Shown here piece after piece: positions 26,600 through 34,810 of a stretch of 64,000 nucleotides of DNA (positions are counted from its first letter, which is position 1; every line of letters begins with the position of its first letter). Source of the stretch: an uncultured Adlercreutzia sp. (GTDB lineage Bacteria; Actinomycetota; Coriobacteriia; Coriobacteriales; Eggerthellaceae). A program made the translations under genes and the position numbers. The notes beneath the pieces were generated by a model. The model did not search any database. It was not told the DNA's origin and saw only the letters and a list, made by a program, of their open reading frames with translations. The stretch is taken from contig CAJUFS010000003.1 of assembly GCA_910585575.1 (NCBI GenBank), positions 3,186-67,185 of the forward strand, in the 5' to 3' direction.

Positions 26600-27087
26600 G
26601 ATCTTCTTCCTTTCCCGAGGGGCGCGCGTGGTGGCGCGGCGAGCCTCAGCTGTGCCCGACGGCTCCTCGGGCGACGAGGGCATCGGTGCAATCCCTATCA
26701 CGCTGTATCTTAGAGCGGGAATGTCATAAATATGCTTTGAACTGGTCTTTGTTTGAATCACGTATGGGCATCATCACCGTTATGCAAGAAAGTCGCCGTT
26801 TCGTGAGGCGGCTGTTGTCTCCCCGTCAGTTCTGTTGACACTGTGCAAACAGTCGGGACTCCCGATAGGGGTGCCGTGCGCGGGGAATGCGGAGCCAGGT
26901 GTAAAGGAACCGTGATATGTGGGGTCAATTCGCGAAACGATCCCAGCAAAGGGGGAGGTTATGCCTATAATGGCACCACGACTGAGTTCGATGGACGCAG
27001 CCGCGCGCCGCGGGGCTCGCCGCCGCCGGCGCACTCCCACCAATGAGCCTTAAAACGCAGGACAGATGAACAAGAGGTTGATTATCC
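26600..27087. other. 488-bp gap between divergent genes
   Basis: It holds the promoters for the leftward sortase-like gene and the rightward tail-anchored protein gene. A TATAAT -10-like hexamer lies at 26966-26971 (no good -35), and an isolated TTGACA lies at 26835-26840. A small open frame with a strong ribosome-binding site lies at 26961-27053 and overlaps the TATAAT. A short inverted repeat TCGGGACTCCCGA sits near 26853. Confidence 0.4.
26961..27053 (+). CDS. possible 30-residue Arg-rich small protein
   Basis: The ATG at 26961 sits 2 bp after GGGGGAGG (closer than ideal). The product starts MPIMAPRLSSMDAAARRGAR and continues with five arginines, ending TNEP. It ends 34 bp before the next gene, so it could be a leader or small basic protein. 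The overlapping TATAAT hexamer would argue against translation if that promoter is used. Confidence 0.3.
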   Translation: MPIMAPRLSSMDAAARRGARRRRRTPTNEP

Positions 27088-27954
27088 ATGGGAATGAACG
27101 ACGATCGCTATGACGCCGCCCCCGGTGTCCCCGGAGGGCAGCCCATCGACCCTTCTGCGGCCGCTCGCGGAGCGCAGCCGGGTTCGCGCGGCAAGATAAC
27201 CACGCGCCCCTCCCGTGAGAGTATTCTGCAATCCTACGCCTCCCAGGACGAAATGCGCGCCCGCAATGCCCGCATGCAGTCCCAGGCGGCGGCCCAGTCC
27301 TATGCCGCCAACGCTGCCCAGCGCGACGCCGATCGTCGGGCGCGCCAGGAAGCGCTTGCGGCTCAGCAGCGCGAGCAAGAGGCCCTGCGCGCCGCCCGCG
27401 AGGCTCAGCGAGCTTCCCAGCCGCGGCCGAGCGCCGGCCAGCCGCAGCGCCGCACGCGGGTTGTGCCCCCGCTGTCGTCCCAGGAAAGCTACGACCTCAC
27501 CCGCTCTTCCCAGGAAAGCTACGAGCGGGCGCGGGCTTCGCGCGATGCGCTGTCCGAGGCGCGTCGCGGTCGCGCGCTCAATCGCGAGGTTATCGACGGG
27601 CGCGGCAGCATCGACTCGCGCACCTTCAACGAAAGCCACCAAATCTCGGGCTATTCCCGCGACGAGCGCGACCGCCCCGATCCCATGCTCGACACGGTCA
27701 ACAGCCGCACGAATTGGCGCTCCCGCGCCGGCCAGGGCTTCGATGCGTCCCCGGATGCTCCGGCCCATGGGCTGCCGCTGCGTCCCCGCGATATGCGCGG
27801 AGCGGGCGTTGGCTTTTCCGGCGGCGTCATGAGCGGGCGGGCCGATTACGCCGCCCCGAGTGGCCGTGGCGCCGGTATTCCGCTGTTCTTGAAGATCGGC
27901 ATTCCCATTATTGTTATCCTTTTGGTAGTTATTATCGTGCTCTTGCTTCGCTAG
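27088..27954 (+). CDS. tail-anchored, coiled-coil cytoplasmic protein of unknown function
   Basis: 288 residues. A long hydrophilic region rich in Ala, Arg, Gln and Ser contains a likely coiled coil at about residues 75-110 (RRARQEALAAQQREQEALRA) and a duplicated SSQESY motif near 128-145. The only membrane segment is the last 22 residues (IPLFLKIGIPIIVILLVVII), so the protein should be tail-anchored with its bulk in the cytoplasm. The next gene (CapA) starts 10 bp downstream, which suggests an operon. No family recognised. Confidence 0.72.
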   Translation: MGMNDDRYDAAPGVPGGQPIDPSAAARGAQPGSRGKITTRPSRESILQSYASQDEMRARNARMQSQAAAQSYAANAAQRDADRRARQEALAAQQREQEALRAAREAQRASQPRPSAGQPQRRTRVVPPLSSQESYDLTRSSQESYERARASRDALSEARRGRALNREVIDGRGSIDSRTFNESHQISGYSRDERDRPDPMLDTVNSRTNWRSRAGQGFDASPDAPAHGLPLRPRDMRGAGVGFSGGVMSGRADYAAPSGRGAGIPLFLKIGIPIIVILLVVIIVLLLR

Positions 27955-27964
27955 AAAGGCCCCC

Positions 27965-29140
27965 ATGTACGCTCAGCCGGCCTGTCCGCCCTTTGTCAAA
28001 GTTCTTGTCGTCGCCGTTATTGTTATCGAATTGGTCGTCATCGGCCTGCTGGCTTCCTCGAGGGCCACGGCCGCCGGTGGTGGCCAGGAGGCTGAAGCCT
28101 CGACGGCTGCCCAGCCCGCGGTATCCGATACCGCGGCATCCGGTTCCGAGCAACAAGACGCTGCGGCGGCGAACGATGGTGCCGAGGGTGATGCCGCTGC
28201 TGAATCCGAGCCCGTCACGCTGACGGTCACCTTCGCCGGCGACTGCACCTTGGGCACCGACGAGAACTTCGACGCTTCGCGCAACTTTACCTCGCGCTGG
28301 GAAGCCGAGGACGGGAACCCGGCCTACTTCCTGAAGAACGTGGCCGACCTGTTCGGCGCCGACGACCTGACCGTGGTGAACATGGAAGGCACGCTTACCG
28401 AAAGCACCGAGCGGGCCGACAAGCAGTTCGCCTTCAAGGGGCCGGCGGAATACGCGAAGATCCTCAGCTCGGCCAGCGTCGAGACGGCGTCGGTGGCCAA
28501 CAACCATTCGGCCGACTACGGCCAGCAGAGCCTCGACGACACCATCGAGGCGCTGGACGCCGAGGGCATTGAGTCCTTCGGCTACGAGCGCATTTGCTAT
28601 CGCGACGTGAAGGGCGTGAAGGTGGCGCTCATCGGCGCAGCCTTCCCCGAAGACAGCGACGACAACCGCAAGCAGATGACCGACAACATCGCGAAGGCCC
28701 GCGAAGAGGGCGCCCGGCTGGTACTCGTCTATGTGCACTGGGGCATCGAGCGCGAGTACACGCCCACCCAGGACCAGATCGCCATGGGCCACGCCGCCAT
28801 TGACGCCGGCGCCGACTTGGTGGTGGGTGGCCATCCCCATGTCATTCAGGGCTACGAGGTATACCAGGGCCGCTATATCGTGTACAGCCTGGGCAACTTC
28901 TGCTTCGGCGGCAACTCGAACCCCGAGGACAAGGACTGCATGATCTTCCAGCAAACCTTCACCGTCACTGGCGACGAGGTGGCGAAGAACGACGACGTGG
29001 ACTTCATCGCCTGCTCGGTGTCGTCGGAAAGCGACCGCAACACCTATCAGCCCACGCTGGCCGAGGGCGACGAAAAAGAGCGCATCGAGAAGAAGATCCA
29101 GGACTCCACTGACGAGATTGCGGAAATGGTGGCGGCATAA
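27965..29140 (+). CDS. CapA-family surface polymer protein
   Basis: 391 residues. An N-terminal membrane anchor (LVVAVIVIELVVIGLLASS) is followed by an Ala/Glu-rich linker and a metallophosphatase-like CapA/PgsA domain from about residue 80. The motifs are VTFAGDCTLGTDENF, TVVNMEGTLTES, VANNHSADYG and LVVGGHPHVIQGYEVY ending with YSLGNFCFGG. CapA proteins act at the outer face of the membrane in poly-gamma-glutamate capsule or teichoic/polymer assembly. PgsB/PgsC genes are absent, so the polymer is unknown. It is co-directional with the tail-anchored protein gene. Confidence 0.85.
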   Translation: MYAQPACPPFVKVLVVAVIVIELVVIGLLASSRATAAGGGQEAEASTAAQPAVSDTAASGSEQQDAAAANDGAEGDAAAESEPVTLTVTFAGDCTLGTDENFDASRNFTSRWEAEDGNPAYFLKNVADLFGADDLTVVNMEGTLTESTERADKQFAFKGPAEYAKILSSASVETASVANNHSADYGQQSLDDTIEALDAEGIESFGYERICYRDVKGVKVALIGAAFPEDSDDNRKQMTDNIAKAREEGARLVLVYVHWGIEREYTPTQDQIAMGHAAIDAGADLVVGGHPHVIQGYEVYQGRYIVYSLGNFCFGGNSNPEDKDCMIFQQTFTVTGDEVAKNDDVDFIACSVSSESDRNTYQPTLAEGDEKERIEKKIQDSTDEIAEMVAA

Positions 29141-29190
29141 CGCCGCGTGGCCTGCTGGTGGCGTATATCCACCTGACCGGCCCCGCGGCC

Positions 29191-29365
29191 GGAGGGTTCC
29201 GCAGCGGAGACCTCGCGCTGATCCCGCTGCGAACGCGGCAAAAGAAACAGAGAAGATGATGCCCATAAGTCGGTACTATCCCCGTATCGGTGCTGGCGAA
29301 GTGGAATCTGTTTCTTAACGGCCGCGTTCTCCGCGGGGCGCTCAGACACCGCTGCGGAACCCTCC
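29191..29365. repeat. Long imperfect inverted repeat (element A)
   Basis: A perfect 17-bp inverted repeat, GGAGGGTTCCGCAGCGG at 29191-29207 and its complement at 29349-29365, is flanked inward by further matching blocks (AACGCGG and AAGAAACAGA). Each arm then spans about 60 bp around a central 50-bp loop. It lies in the 566-bp gap after capA, which has no convincing gene. It could be a MITE-like element or a structured RNA; the large loop argues against a simple terminator. Confidence 0.7.
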
Positions 29366-29430
29366 GGGCGCAGGGCCTACGAGGGTGGGCGGTGCGTGGG
29401 GTTGCAGGTTGAAGCGTAGGTTCCAGGATC

Positions 29431-29541
29431 GGCCTGTTTGGTTCCCTGAGGTATGCCAAAAAGCGGGTGTTTGGTTCCCCGCGCGTATAAAATCCCAGGT
29501 CAGAATGTTCGACTGCTGAAGCTGCGGGAACCAAACAGGCC
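29431..29541. repeat. Inverted repeat with TTTGGTTCC core (element B)
   Basis: A perfect 16-bp inverted repeat, GGCCTGTTTGGTTCCC at 29431-29446 and its complement at 29526-29541. A second internal copy of GTTTGGTTCCCC is near 29470, and TTGGGAACC is just outside the right arm. The TTTGGTTCC core is shared with the 42.3-42.6 kb inverted repeat. Confidence 0.7.
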
Positions 29542-29706
29542 CATTTGGGAACCTTTTGAGGGAGAGGCTCGCTTCCTTGAATTGCGAGACGTTCGCGTGG
29601 GCTGTTGGAGTTTCAGCACACAGAAGTAGATGGGCTGCACCTCCGAGGTTTGGTAAGGGGATAAGTGGCTCGAGTCGTCGAATCCGCTCAAGATGGTGTG
29701 CGTTTG

Positions 29707-30435
29707 CTAGAAGCGTTTCGCGTATTTCTTGAGTTTGGGGGGAACCTCAGAGGAGTTGATGCGGTAGAGGCTGCCACCGCCGCTGTAATTGGTTCCGTCC
29801 CAGGAAGAAAGTTCGTCATGGGTGTTGTCGTTGTAGCAGTACGCTGTCTTGCCGTTGGCCTTTACGAGATAAGCGGCACCATCGCCGAGGGGTGCGTGCT
29901 TGACCCGAACGAGGCTGAGTTTCTCTTTTCTCACGTGGGATGTTGAGTCGTAGAACATGCCATCGCTGTCGATTCCTACGGAGAAGAAGTATATCTTGCC
30001 GTTCTTGATATACCGATACCCGCCCCCCGAGCTCCATGTATGCCACCAACCGTTTAGGCTTGCCAGTGCTTTCTGCTTGGCGCTTCCGTATACCTTCACC
30101 TTGCAGGTGAGTTTCTTGCTGCCAATTTTGGCGGTGATAGTGGCAGTACCGGCTTTCTTGGCAACCACTATGCCCTTTTTGGATATAGAGGCAACCTTCT
30201 TGTTGGAAGATTTCCAGGTCACCTTTTTGCCGCCCGCATTCTTCACTTTAAGAGTGAAGGTTTTACCCTTGACAACCTTCTTGCTTGCAGAAGAAAGTTT
30301 CGGCTTGGCTGCTGCATGAGCCTTAGAGGGCGAAAGGATAACGGCGCCAAGGGCTCCAAGGGCCAACATCGCAACGAGGGCGACGATGAAGAGCTTTTTG
30401 CCATAAGCGGCGTGCGGTACGGATGCTGTATGCAC
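29707..30435 (-). CDS. secreted BIG2 (bacterial Ig-like) domain protein
   Basis: 242 residues. A signal peptide (KKLFIVALVAMLALGALGAV) with probable cleavage after AHA near residue 41 leads to a lysine-rich BIG2 domain at about 48-117 (GKTFTLKVKNAGGKKVTWKS, then KVASISKKGIVVAKKAGTAT). The C-terminal 120 residues (WWHTWSSGGGYRYIKNGKIY) look all-beta with no named family. Ribosome binding is weak. It sits in an island of three similar secreted genes of lower GC than the surroundings. Surface adhesion or wall binding is the plausible role. Confidence 0.8.
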   Translation of the reverse strand: MHTASVPHAAYGKKLFIVALVAMLALGALGAVILSPSKAHAAAKPKLSSASKKVVKGKTFTLKVKNAGGKKVTWKSSNKKVASISKKGIVVAKKAGTATITAKIGSKKLTCKVKVYGSAKQKALASLNGWWHTWSSGGGYRYIKNGKIYFFSVGIDSDGMFYDSTSHVRKEKLSLVRVKHAPLGDGAAYLVKANGKTAYCYNDNTHDELSSWDGTNYSGGGSLYRINSSEVPPKLKKYAKRF

Positions 30436-30528
30436 GATCGAACCCTTTCGTACGATGGCTTTTCAATGGTGGGAAATCGCGAGGTTAGGAAGGTGCTGGG
30501 CGAATGTTCGATGGGGTGTGTATATGAG

Positions 30529-31395
30529 CTAGAGAAAGGTCAGGTAATCTAAGGAGTTATCCGTCACTTTAACCCATCCAGTTTTACCCGACGAGGTTTT
30601 TACTTTGACGACAGCACGGCCGCCATTGAGGTAAATCTTCGAAATCCGCACCTTTTGCCCTTCTTTTAAACGCGTGGTAATGCCCTTGCATTTTGGAGAT
30701 TTGTATACGGGCAGGTTGTTTCTCATGGATCGCACTTTTTTCTCGCCAAGCCACGCCCCCGTCTTGCTTGTGCGCACCAGCTTCTTGTTCTTGTATTTGT
30801 AGGAGTAGCTTGCTTCAAGATATTTGCCCACAGAGGCACTATGATGAATTACGATACGATTACCCTTCGCTTTGATGCCGGAGACGTAGTGCCGACCTGC
30901 TCCTGTTCCCTTTGTGACCTTGTTGGCATCAAGTACTTTTGTGAGCTTGCCCTTCTCGTAGGCCAGAACGTAGTCCCGCCAGTAACCAGTGCCTTCCACG
31001 GCGACATGGAGATACGCAAAGGCGCGTCCGCTGCTCATCTTCATTAGCTTAATCTCTGCGTAGAGCTCTGTGTCGAACGATGAGCTCCGCGTTAGTCCGT
31101 GTTTGTGCGAGTCGAACGAGTAGACACGTTTATCATTGACGAACACCCTTACTGTCGAATCATCGACAGAGAGCGTTACGCTATCTGTGGCTCCATCTCT
31201 GTCGATGTCCATTTTGCTGTAGGTGGTTTGCTCTCCCGAGGAAGCACAGATGGTCTTCGAGTTTGCAGCTGTGGCGCCCCAAGCGCTGGAGGGCGAAGAG
31301 ACAATTATGGCGGCACAGAGTATCAGGAGGCTCATTATTGAAGCTAGCGTAAGTACGAAGAAGCTTGGGTGAACAATTGCCTGCTTTCTTTTCAT
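30529..31395 (-). CDS. secreted protein with DxDxDG-like motif and SH3-like C-terminus
   Basis: 288 residues with signal peptide FFVLTLASIMSLLILCAAII. An early MDIDRDGATDSVTL segment resembles calcium-binding FG-GAP/VCBS loops, followed by a beta-rich domain. The C-terminal 65 residues (NLPVYKSPKCKGITTRLKEG, then TGWVKVTDNSL) look like an SH3b domain that binds peptidoglycan. Strong ribosome-binding site AAGGAGGAAACC. Lysine-rich, like both neighbours. Confidence 0.75.
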   Translation of the reverse strand: MKRKQAIVHPSFFVLTLASIMSLLILCAAIIVSSPSSAWGATAANSKTICASSGEQTTYSKMDIDRDGATDSVTLSVDDSTVRVFVNDKRVYSFDSHKHGLTRSSSFDTELYAEIKLMKMSSGRAFAYLHVAVEGTGYWRDYVLAYEKGKLTKVLDANKVTKGTGAGRHYVSGIKAKGNRIVIHHSASVGKYLEASYSYKYKNKKLVRTSKTGAWLGEKKVRSMRNNLPVYKSPKCKGITTRLKEGQKVRISKIYLNGGRAVVKVKTSSGKTGWVKVTDNSLDYLTFL

Positions 31396-31443
31396 TCTGG
31401 TTTCCTCCTTCTGGGCTCTTTTGCTAGTGGCTGAGCGGTTTGA

Positions 31444-32355
31444 CTATTTGACGATCTTCACTTTGAGGTTTTTCTTGATATAGGTGTCGTAGGAGTATTT
31501 GGAAGACTTGTACTTATCGCCTTTGACTCGCTTAATCTTGTCGTAAGTGTACTTTCCACCAGTTTGCAATTTGATCAGTCGGTTAGTCTCTGACTTGCTG
31601 AGCTTGGCTCCTGTGGAGCCGGTGACAACGGAGCTGCCAGACATAAGGTACTTGGCGTGGTAGAGCACTTGGGGCCATGATGTTATCCAGAGCTCGACCC
31701 AGCCCTTGCCACGCTTCCAGCGATTAACGGGGAAGCCGCAGGGGTCCCCGCCGTCAAAGTGGGTTTTGCTGTTGTGCCAGTAGAACGTCGCAAGGGGCTC
31801 TCCGGTCTTGTTTTCCCGGATTTCAAGTGATTTGAAGTTGCGATTTCCTGGATCTTCGAAGACGTACACTTTGCCGCGCCAGAGCTTGGGGATGGTGAAT
31901 TTGACGTATGAGTTCTTGAATGTTGAGCTGGCCTTCGCTTTGGCTGGTTTGCTGGAGCGGCCGTTGTCGATACTGGGGTCAGCGTTGTTGGCTCGGTAGG
32001 CGGAGACTTTGTAATAGTATGTTTGGCCAGCCGCCGTGCTGGGATCGGTGACCGAAATGGAGCCTTCGGTTGGTAGGCCTGCGGCTGGGAGGGCCCCGAG
32101 GCTTTTGTATCCTTTATTTTTGTGAGTACTGCGATAAATCATATACCCATCGGCGTCAGGTACCCGCTTCCAGCTAATCTTTACTGTGCATTTTTTCGTG
32201 GCCTTCGCTTTAACATGCGTCGGTGCCGGCAAAGGTTTGTCGGCCGCATAGGCGTCTGTCGGTAAAACAGCTGCGCCGATCGCCAGCAAAAACGCAATGA
32301 CGCAGGCGATAGCTAATGAACGCGGGCGCCAAAGGGGAAGGGCGGAACTGTTCAT
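31444..32355 (-). CDS. secreted fibronectin type III domain protein
   Basis: 303 residues. Signal peptide SLAIACVIAFLLAIGAAVLP with cleavage near AYA at about residue 37. A fibronectin type III domain spans about 42-138 (PTHVKAKATKKCTVKISWKR, GYMIYRSTHKNKGYK, YYYKVSAYR). The C-terminal 165 residues are basic and aromatic with no recognised family. Good ribosome-binding site AAAGGAGTCGTC. First of three consecutive secreted genes on this strand and probably the operon head. Confidence 0.8.
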   Translation of the reverse strand: MNSSALPLWRPRSLAIACVIAFLLAIGAAVLPTDAYAADKPLPAPTHVKAKATKKCTVKISWKRVPDADGYMIYRSTHKNKGYKSLGALPAAGLPTEGSISVTDPSTAAGQTYYYKVSAYRANNADPSIDNGRSSKPAKAKASSTFKNSYVKFTIPKLWRGKVYVFEDPGNRNFKSLEIRENKTGEPLATFYWHNSKTHFDGGDPCGFPVNRWKRGKGWVELWITSWPQVLYHAKYLMSGSSVVTGSTGAKLSKSETNRLIKLQTGGKYTYDKIKRVKGDKYKSSKYSYDTYIKKNLKVKIVK

Positions 32356-32585
32356 GACGACTCCTTTCGGGGAGAGAGGATCGTTTCATGCGGCTATGCG
32401 TGATGAAACTGAAGAGGACGTCTGCCCTCATGCGTCGAGTCTTGAGCCGTCGCGCTCAAAAGAGGCAGAATGATCTAAGGCTGACGCTCTGTCATGATAG
32501 CACCATCCAACTTATGGAAACAATGAGCTTTCAGCTCGCTATTCGGAAGTAGAGCAGGCCCTTTCCTGGCCGGCCGCGCGGGCTG

Positions 32586-33659
32586 CTAGATTTTCAGGAC
32601 GCAGGAGCCGGCGGTGAGGCCGCCGCCGAAGGCGGTCATGCAGGCGATGTCACCGCGCTTCAGCTTGCCCTCGCACAGCGCCTCGTTTAGCGCGATGAGG
32701 GCGCTGGCGCCGCTGACGTTGCCCACGTGGTCGATGATCACCTGGAAGCGCTCCATGGGCAGGTCCATCTTCTTGGCGGCGTAGCGGATGATGCGCTCGT
32801 TGGCCTGATGGGGGGTGAACAGCGTGACGTCGTCGATGGTGAGGCCGGCGCGGGCCAGGGCCTCCTCGGTGCAGCGCATCATGGCGGCGGTGGCGAACTT
32901 GAACACCGCCTGGCCGGCCATGCGCATGTAGGGGTCGAGGTTGTCGCGCTCCTCGACGCCCTCGTTGCCGGCGGCGAAGGGGGTCTCGCGGGCGCAGAAG
33001 GCGCTGTCGCACCACAGGGTGCGGGCGGTGTCGTCGCTGTTCTCCATGTAGCTGGAAAGCACGCCCTCCTCGTCTTCGCGCCATTCCAGTACCACGGCGC
33101 CGGCACCGTCGCCGAACAGGATGCAGGTGGCGCGGTCTTCCCAGTCCACCAGGCGGCTCAGGCGCTCGGCGGCTACCACTAGCACGCGGCGCACCACGTT
33201 GCGGCGCGGGCCGCGGCCGGCCGCTTCGGCCTGGGCGCGGTCGAAGGCGCTGCCGGCCATGATGAGGTCGGCGGTGGAGATGCCGTAGACGCAGCCCGAG
33301 CAGGCGCAGGACATGTCGTAGCACACGGCGTTCACCGCGCCGATGCGCTCGCGGATGCGGGCGGCTTCGGAGGGGAAGTGAGTGTCGGCAGTAAGGGTGG
33401 GGCAGATGATGAGGTCGAGCGAGGCGGGGTCGAGGGCGCCTTCTTCGCGCTGCCAGCCGCCCTCGGTCTGGCCCAGGGCGCGCAGGGCCGCTTCGGCACC
33501 CAGGTCGGTGCAGGTTTCCTCGAGGGCAATCTGGCGCGTATGGATGCCGGTGCGGGGAACGATCCACTCGTCGGAGGTGTCAACGATGGCACCCAGCTCG
33601 TCGTTGGTCACCGTGCGCTTCGGCAGAGACTTTCCTGATCCGATGATTACGCTGCCCAA
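32586..33659 (-). CDS. fabH: 3-oxoacyl-ACP synthase III
   Basis: 357 residues starting at a TTG codon (33659), preceded by GAAAGGAACGG. The catalytic Cys is C120 in DMSCACSGCVYGIS. The His is in TPHQANERIIRYAAKKM and the Asn in DHVGNVSGASALIALNEAL, giving the complete Cys-His-Asn triad. It condenses acetyl-CoA (or a branched acyl-CoA) with malonyl-ACP to start fatty-acid synthesis. It lies divergently from the fabK-accDA operon across a 175-bp promoter region with a near-palindromic site. Confidence 0.9.
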   Translation of the reverse strand: MGSVIIGSGKSLPKRTVTNDELGAIVDTSDEWIVPRTGIHTRQIALEETCTDLGAEAALRALGQTEGGWQREEGALDPASLDLIICPTLTADTHFPSEAARIRERIGAVNAVCYDMSCACSGCVYGISTADLIMAGSAFDRAQAEAAGRGPRRNVVRRVLVVAAERLSRLVDWEDRATCILFGDGAGAVVLEWREDEEGVLSSYMENSDDTARTLWCDSAFCARETPFAAGNEGVEERDNLDPYMRMAGQAVFKFATAAMMRCTEEALARAGLTIDDVTLFTPHQANERIIRYAAKKMDLPMERFQVIIDHVGNVSGASALIALNEALCEGKLKRGDIACMTAFGGGLTAGSCVLKI

Positions 33660-33796
33660 TGCCGTTCCTTTCCCTGAAATGCGCCGCTAGCTGCGCTATG
33701 ATACTCACTGCGTTTATGATCTTCGCGATCATCCATAAGATGTTTGATGAAGATTTTAGACGCGCAGTCAGTTTTTTGACCAAATTCCTTAAGATT

Positions 33797-33817
33797 TCTC
33801 AGATAGTTTATCAGAGA
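33797..33817. promoter_or_regulatory. Near-palindromic site before fabK
   Basis: Half-sites TCTCAGATA and TATCAGAGA (8 of 9 positions palindromic) separated by 3 bp, just upstream of the fabK ribosome-binding site. It is positioned to repress the FAS operon; the regulator is not in the window. A shorter inverted repeat ATGATC/GATCAT is near 33717-33733. Confidence 0.4.
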
Positions 33818-33834
33818 GAGGAAGACTCATCGTT

Positions 33835-34800
33835 ATGAAGACCCGTATCACCGAGCTATTGGGCATCGAGTACCCGGTCGTGCAAGGGGCTATGGCCCGC
33901 ATCGCCGACGGCGGCCTGGCCGGCGCGGTCAGCGAGGCCGGCGGCTTAGGGATCATCGCCTGCGGCGGCGCGTCGCCCGAGTGGATTCGCGAGCAGGTGG
34001 CCCGCGCCCGTTCCCTGACCCGTAAGCCCATTGGCATCAACGTCATGCTTATGGATCCGCGCGCGGGGGAAGTGGCCGAGCTGGTGTGCGAGCTGGGCGT
34101 GGAAGTGGTCACCACCGGCGCGGGCAGCCCCGCCAACTATATGAAGATGTGGAAGGAAGCCGGCGTGAAGGTGGTGCCCGTGGTGGCATCGGCCGCGCTG
34201 GCGGCCCGCATGGAGCGCCTGGGCGCCGACGCTCTGGTGGCCGAGGGCACCGAGGCCGGCGGTCACATCGGCGAGCTGACCACCATGGCACTCATTCCCG
34301 CGGTGTGCGAGAAGGTGTCCATCCCCGTCATCGGCGCCGGCGGCATTGTGGACGGGCGCGGCATGCTGGCCGCGTTCGCCTTGGGTGCCGAGGGCGTGCA
34401 GTGCGGTACGCGCTTCCTCACCGTGGAAGAATGCAGCGTGCACGAGGCCTGGAAAGAGAAGGTGCTGGCGGCGAAGGACTCCGACACCATCGTCACCGGG
34501 CGCGGCACGGGGCATCCCGTGCGCGGCCTGAAGAACAAGTTCGCCCGCGAGTGCCGCAAGATGGAAATGTCCGCGAAGAGCGGCGAGGAGCTGGAGGGCA
34601 TGTACGCCGGCTCTCTGGCCCGCGCGGTGGCCGGCGACGTGGAGAACGGCTCGGTCATGGCCGGCCAGGTGGCGGCGTTGGTGAACGAGCGCGGCACGGC
34701 GGCTTCGGTCATTACCGACATGGTGCGCGAGGCCGAGGCTCTGGCCGGACGCGGTCTGGACGAGCTGGCGGCCCTGAACAGCCGCCGCGAGCGCGTGTAG
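33835..34800 (+). CDS. fabK: FabK-type enoyl-ACP reductase II (FMN)
   Basis: 321 residues. An FMN TIM barrel of the nitronate monooxygenase/FabK superfamily: GIEYPVVQGAMARIADGGLA at the start, EAGGLGIIACGG, GINVMLM, EGTEAGGHIG, PVIGAGGIVDGRGMLAAFALGA and GTRFLT. As the first gene of a fatty-acid operon with fabD, fabG, fabF and fabZ, it fits FabK, replacing FabI. Ribosome-binding site GAGAGAGGAAG. It catalyses the last reduction of each elongation cycle. Confidence 0.92.
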   Translation: MKTRITELLGIEYPVVQGAMARIADGGLAGAVSEAGGLGIIACGGASPEWIREQVARARSLTRKPIGINVMLMDPRAGEVAELVCELGVEVVTTGAGSPANYMKMWKEAGVKVVPVVASAALAARMERLGADALVAEGTEAGGHIGELTTMALIPAVCEKVSIPVIGAGGIVDGRGMLAAFALGAEGVQCGTRFLTVEECSVHEAWKEKVLAAKDSDTIVTGRGTGHPVRGLKNKFARECRKMEMSAKSGEELEGMYAGSLARAVAGDVENGSVMAGQVAALVNERGTAASVITDMVREAEALAGRGLDELAALNSRRERV

Positions 34801-34810
34801 GGGGGCTGCT

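Noticed and set aside
29118..29318. 66-codon open frame in the gap after capA
   Set aside because: It overlaps the inverted repeat (element A), has no ribosome-binding site and shows no protein-like features.
29185..29541. CRISPR array
   Set aside because: The repeats are inverted, not direct with regular spacers, and no cas genes are present.
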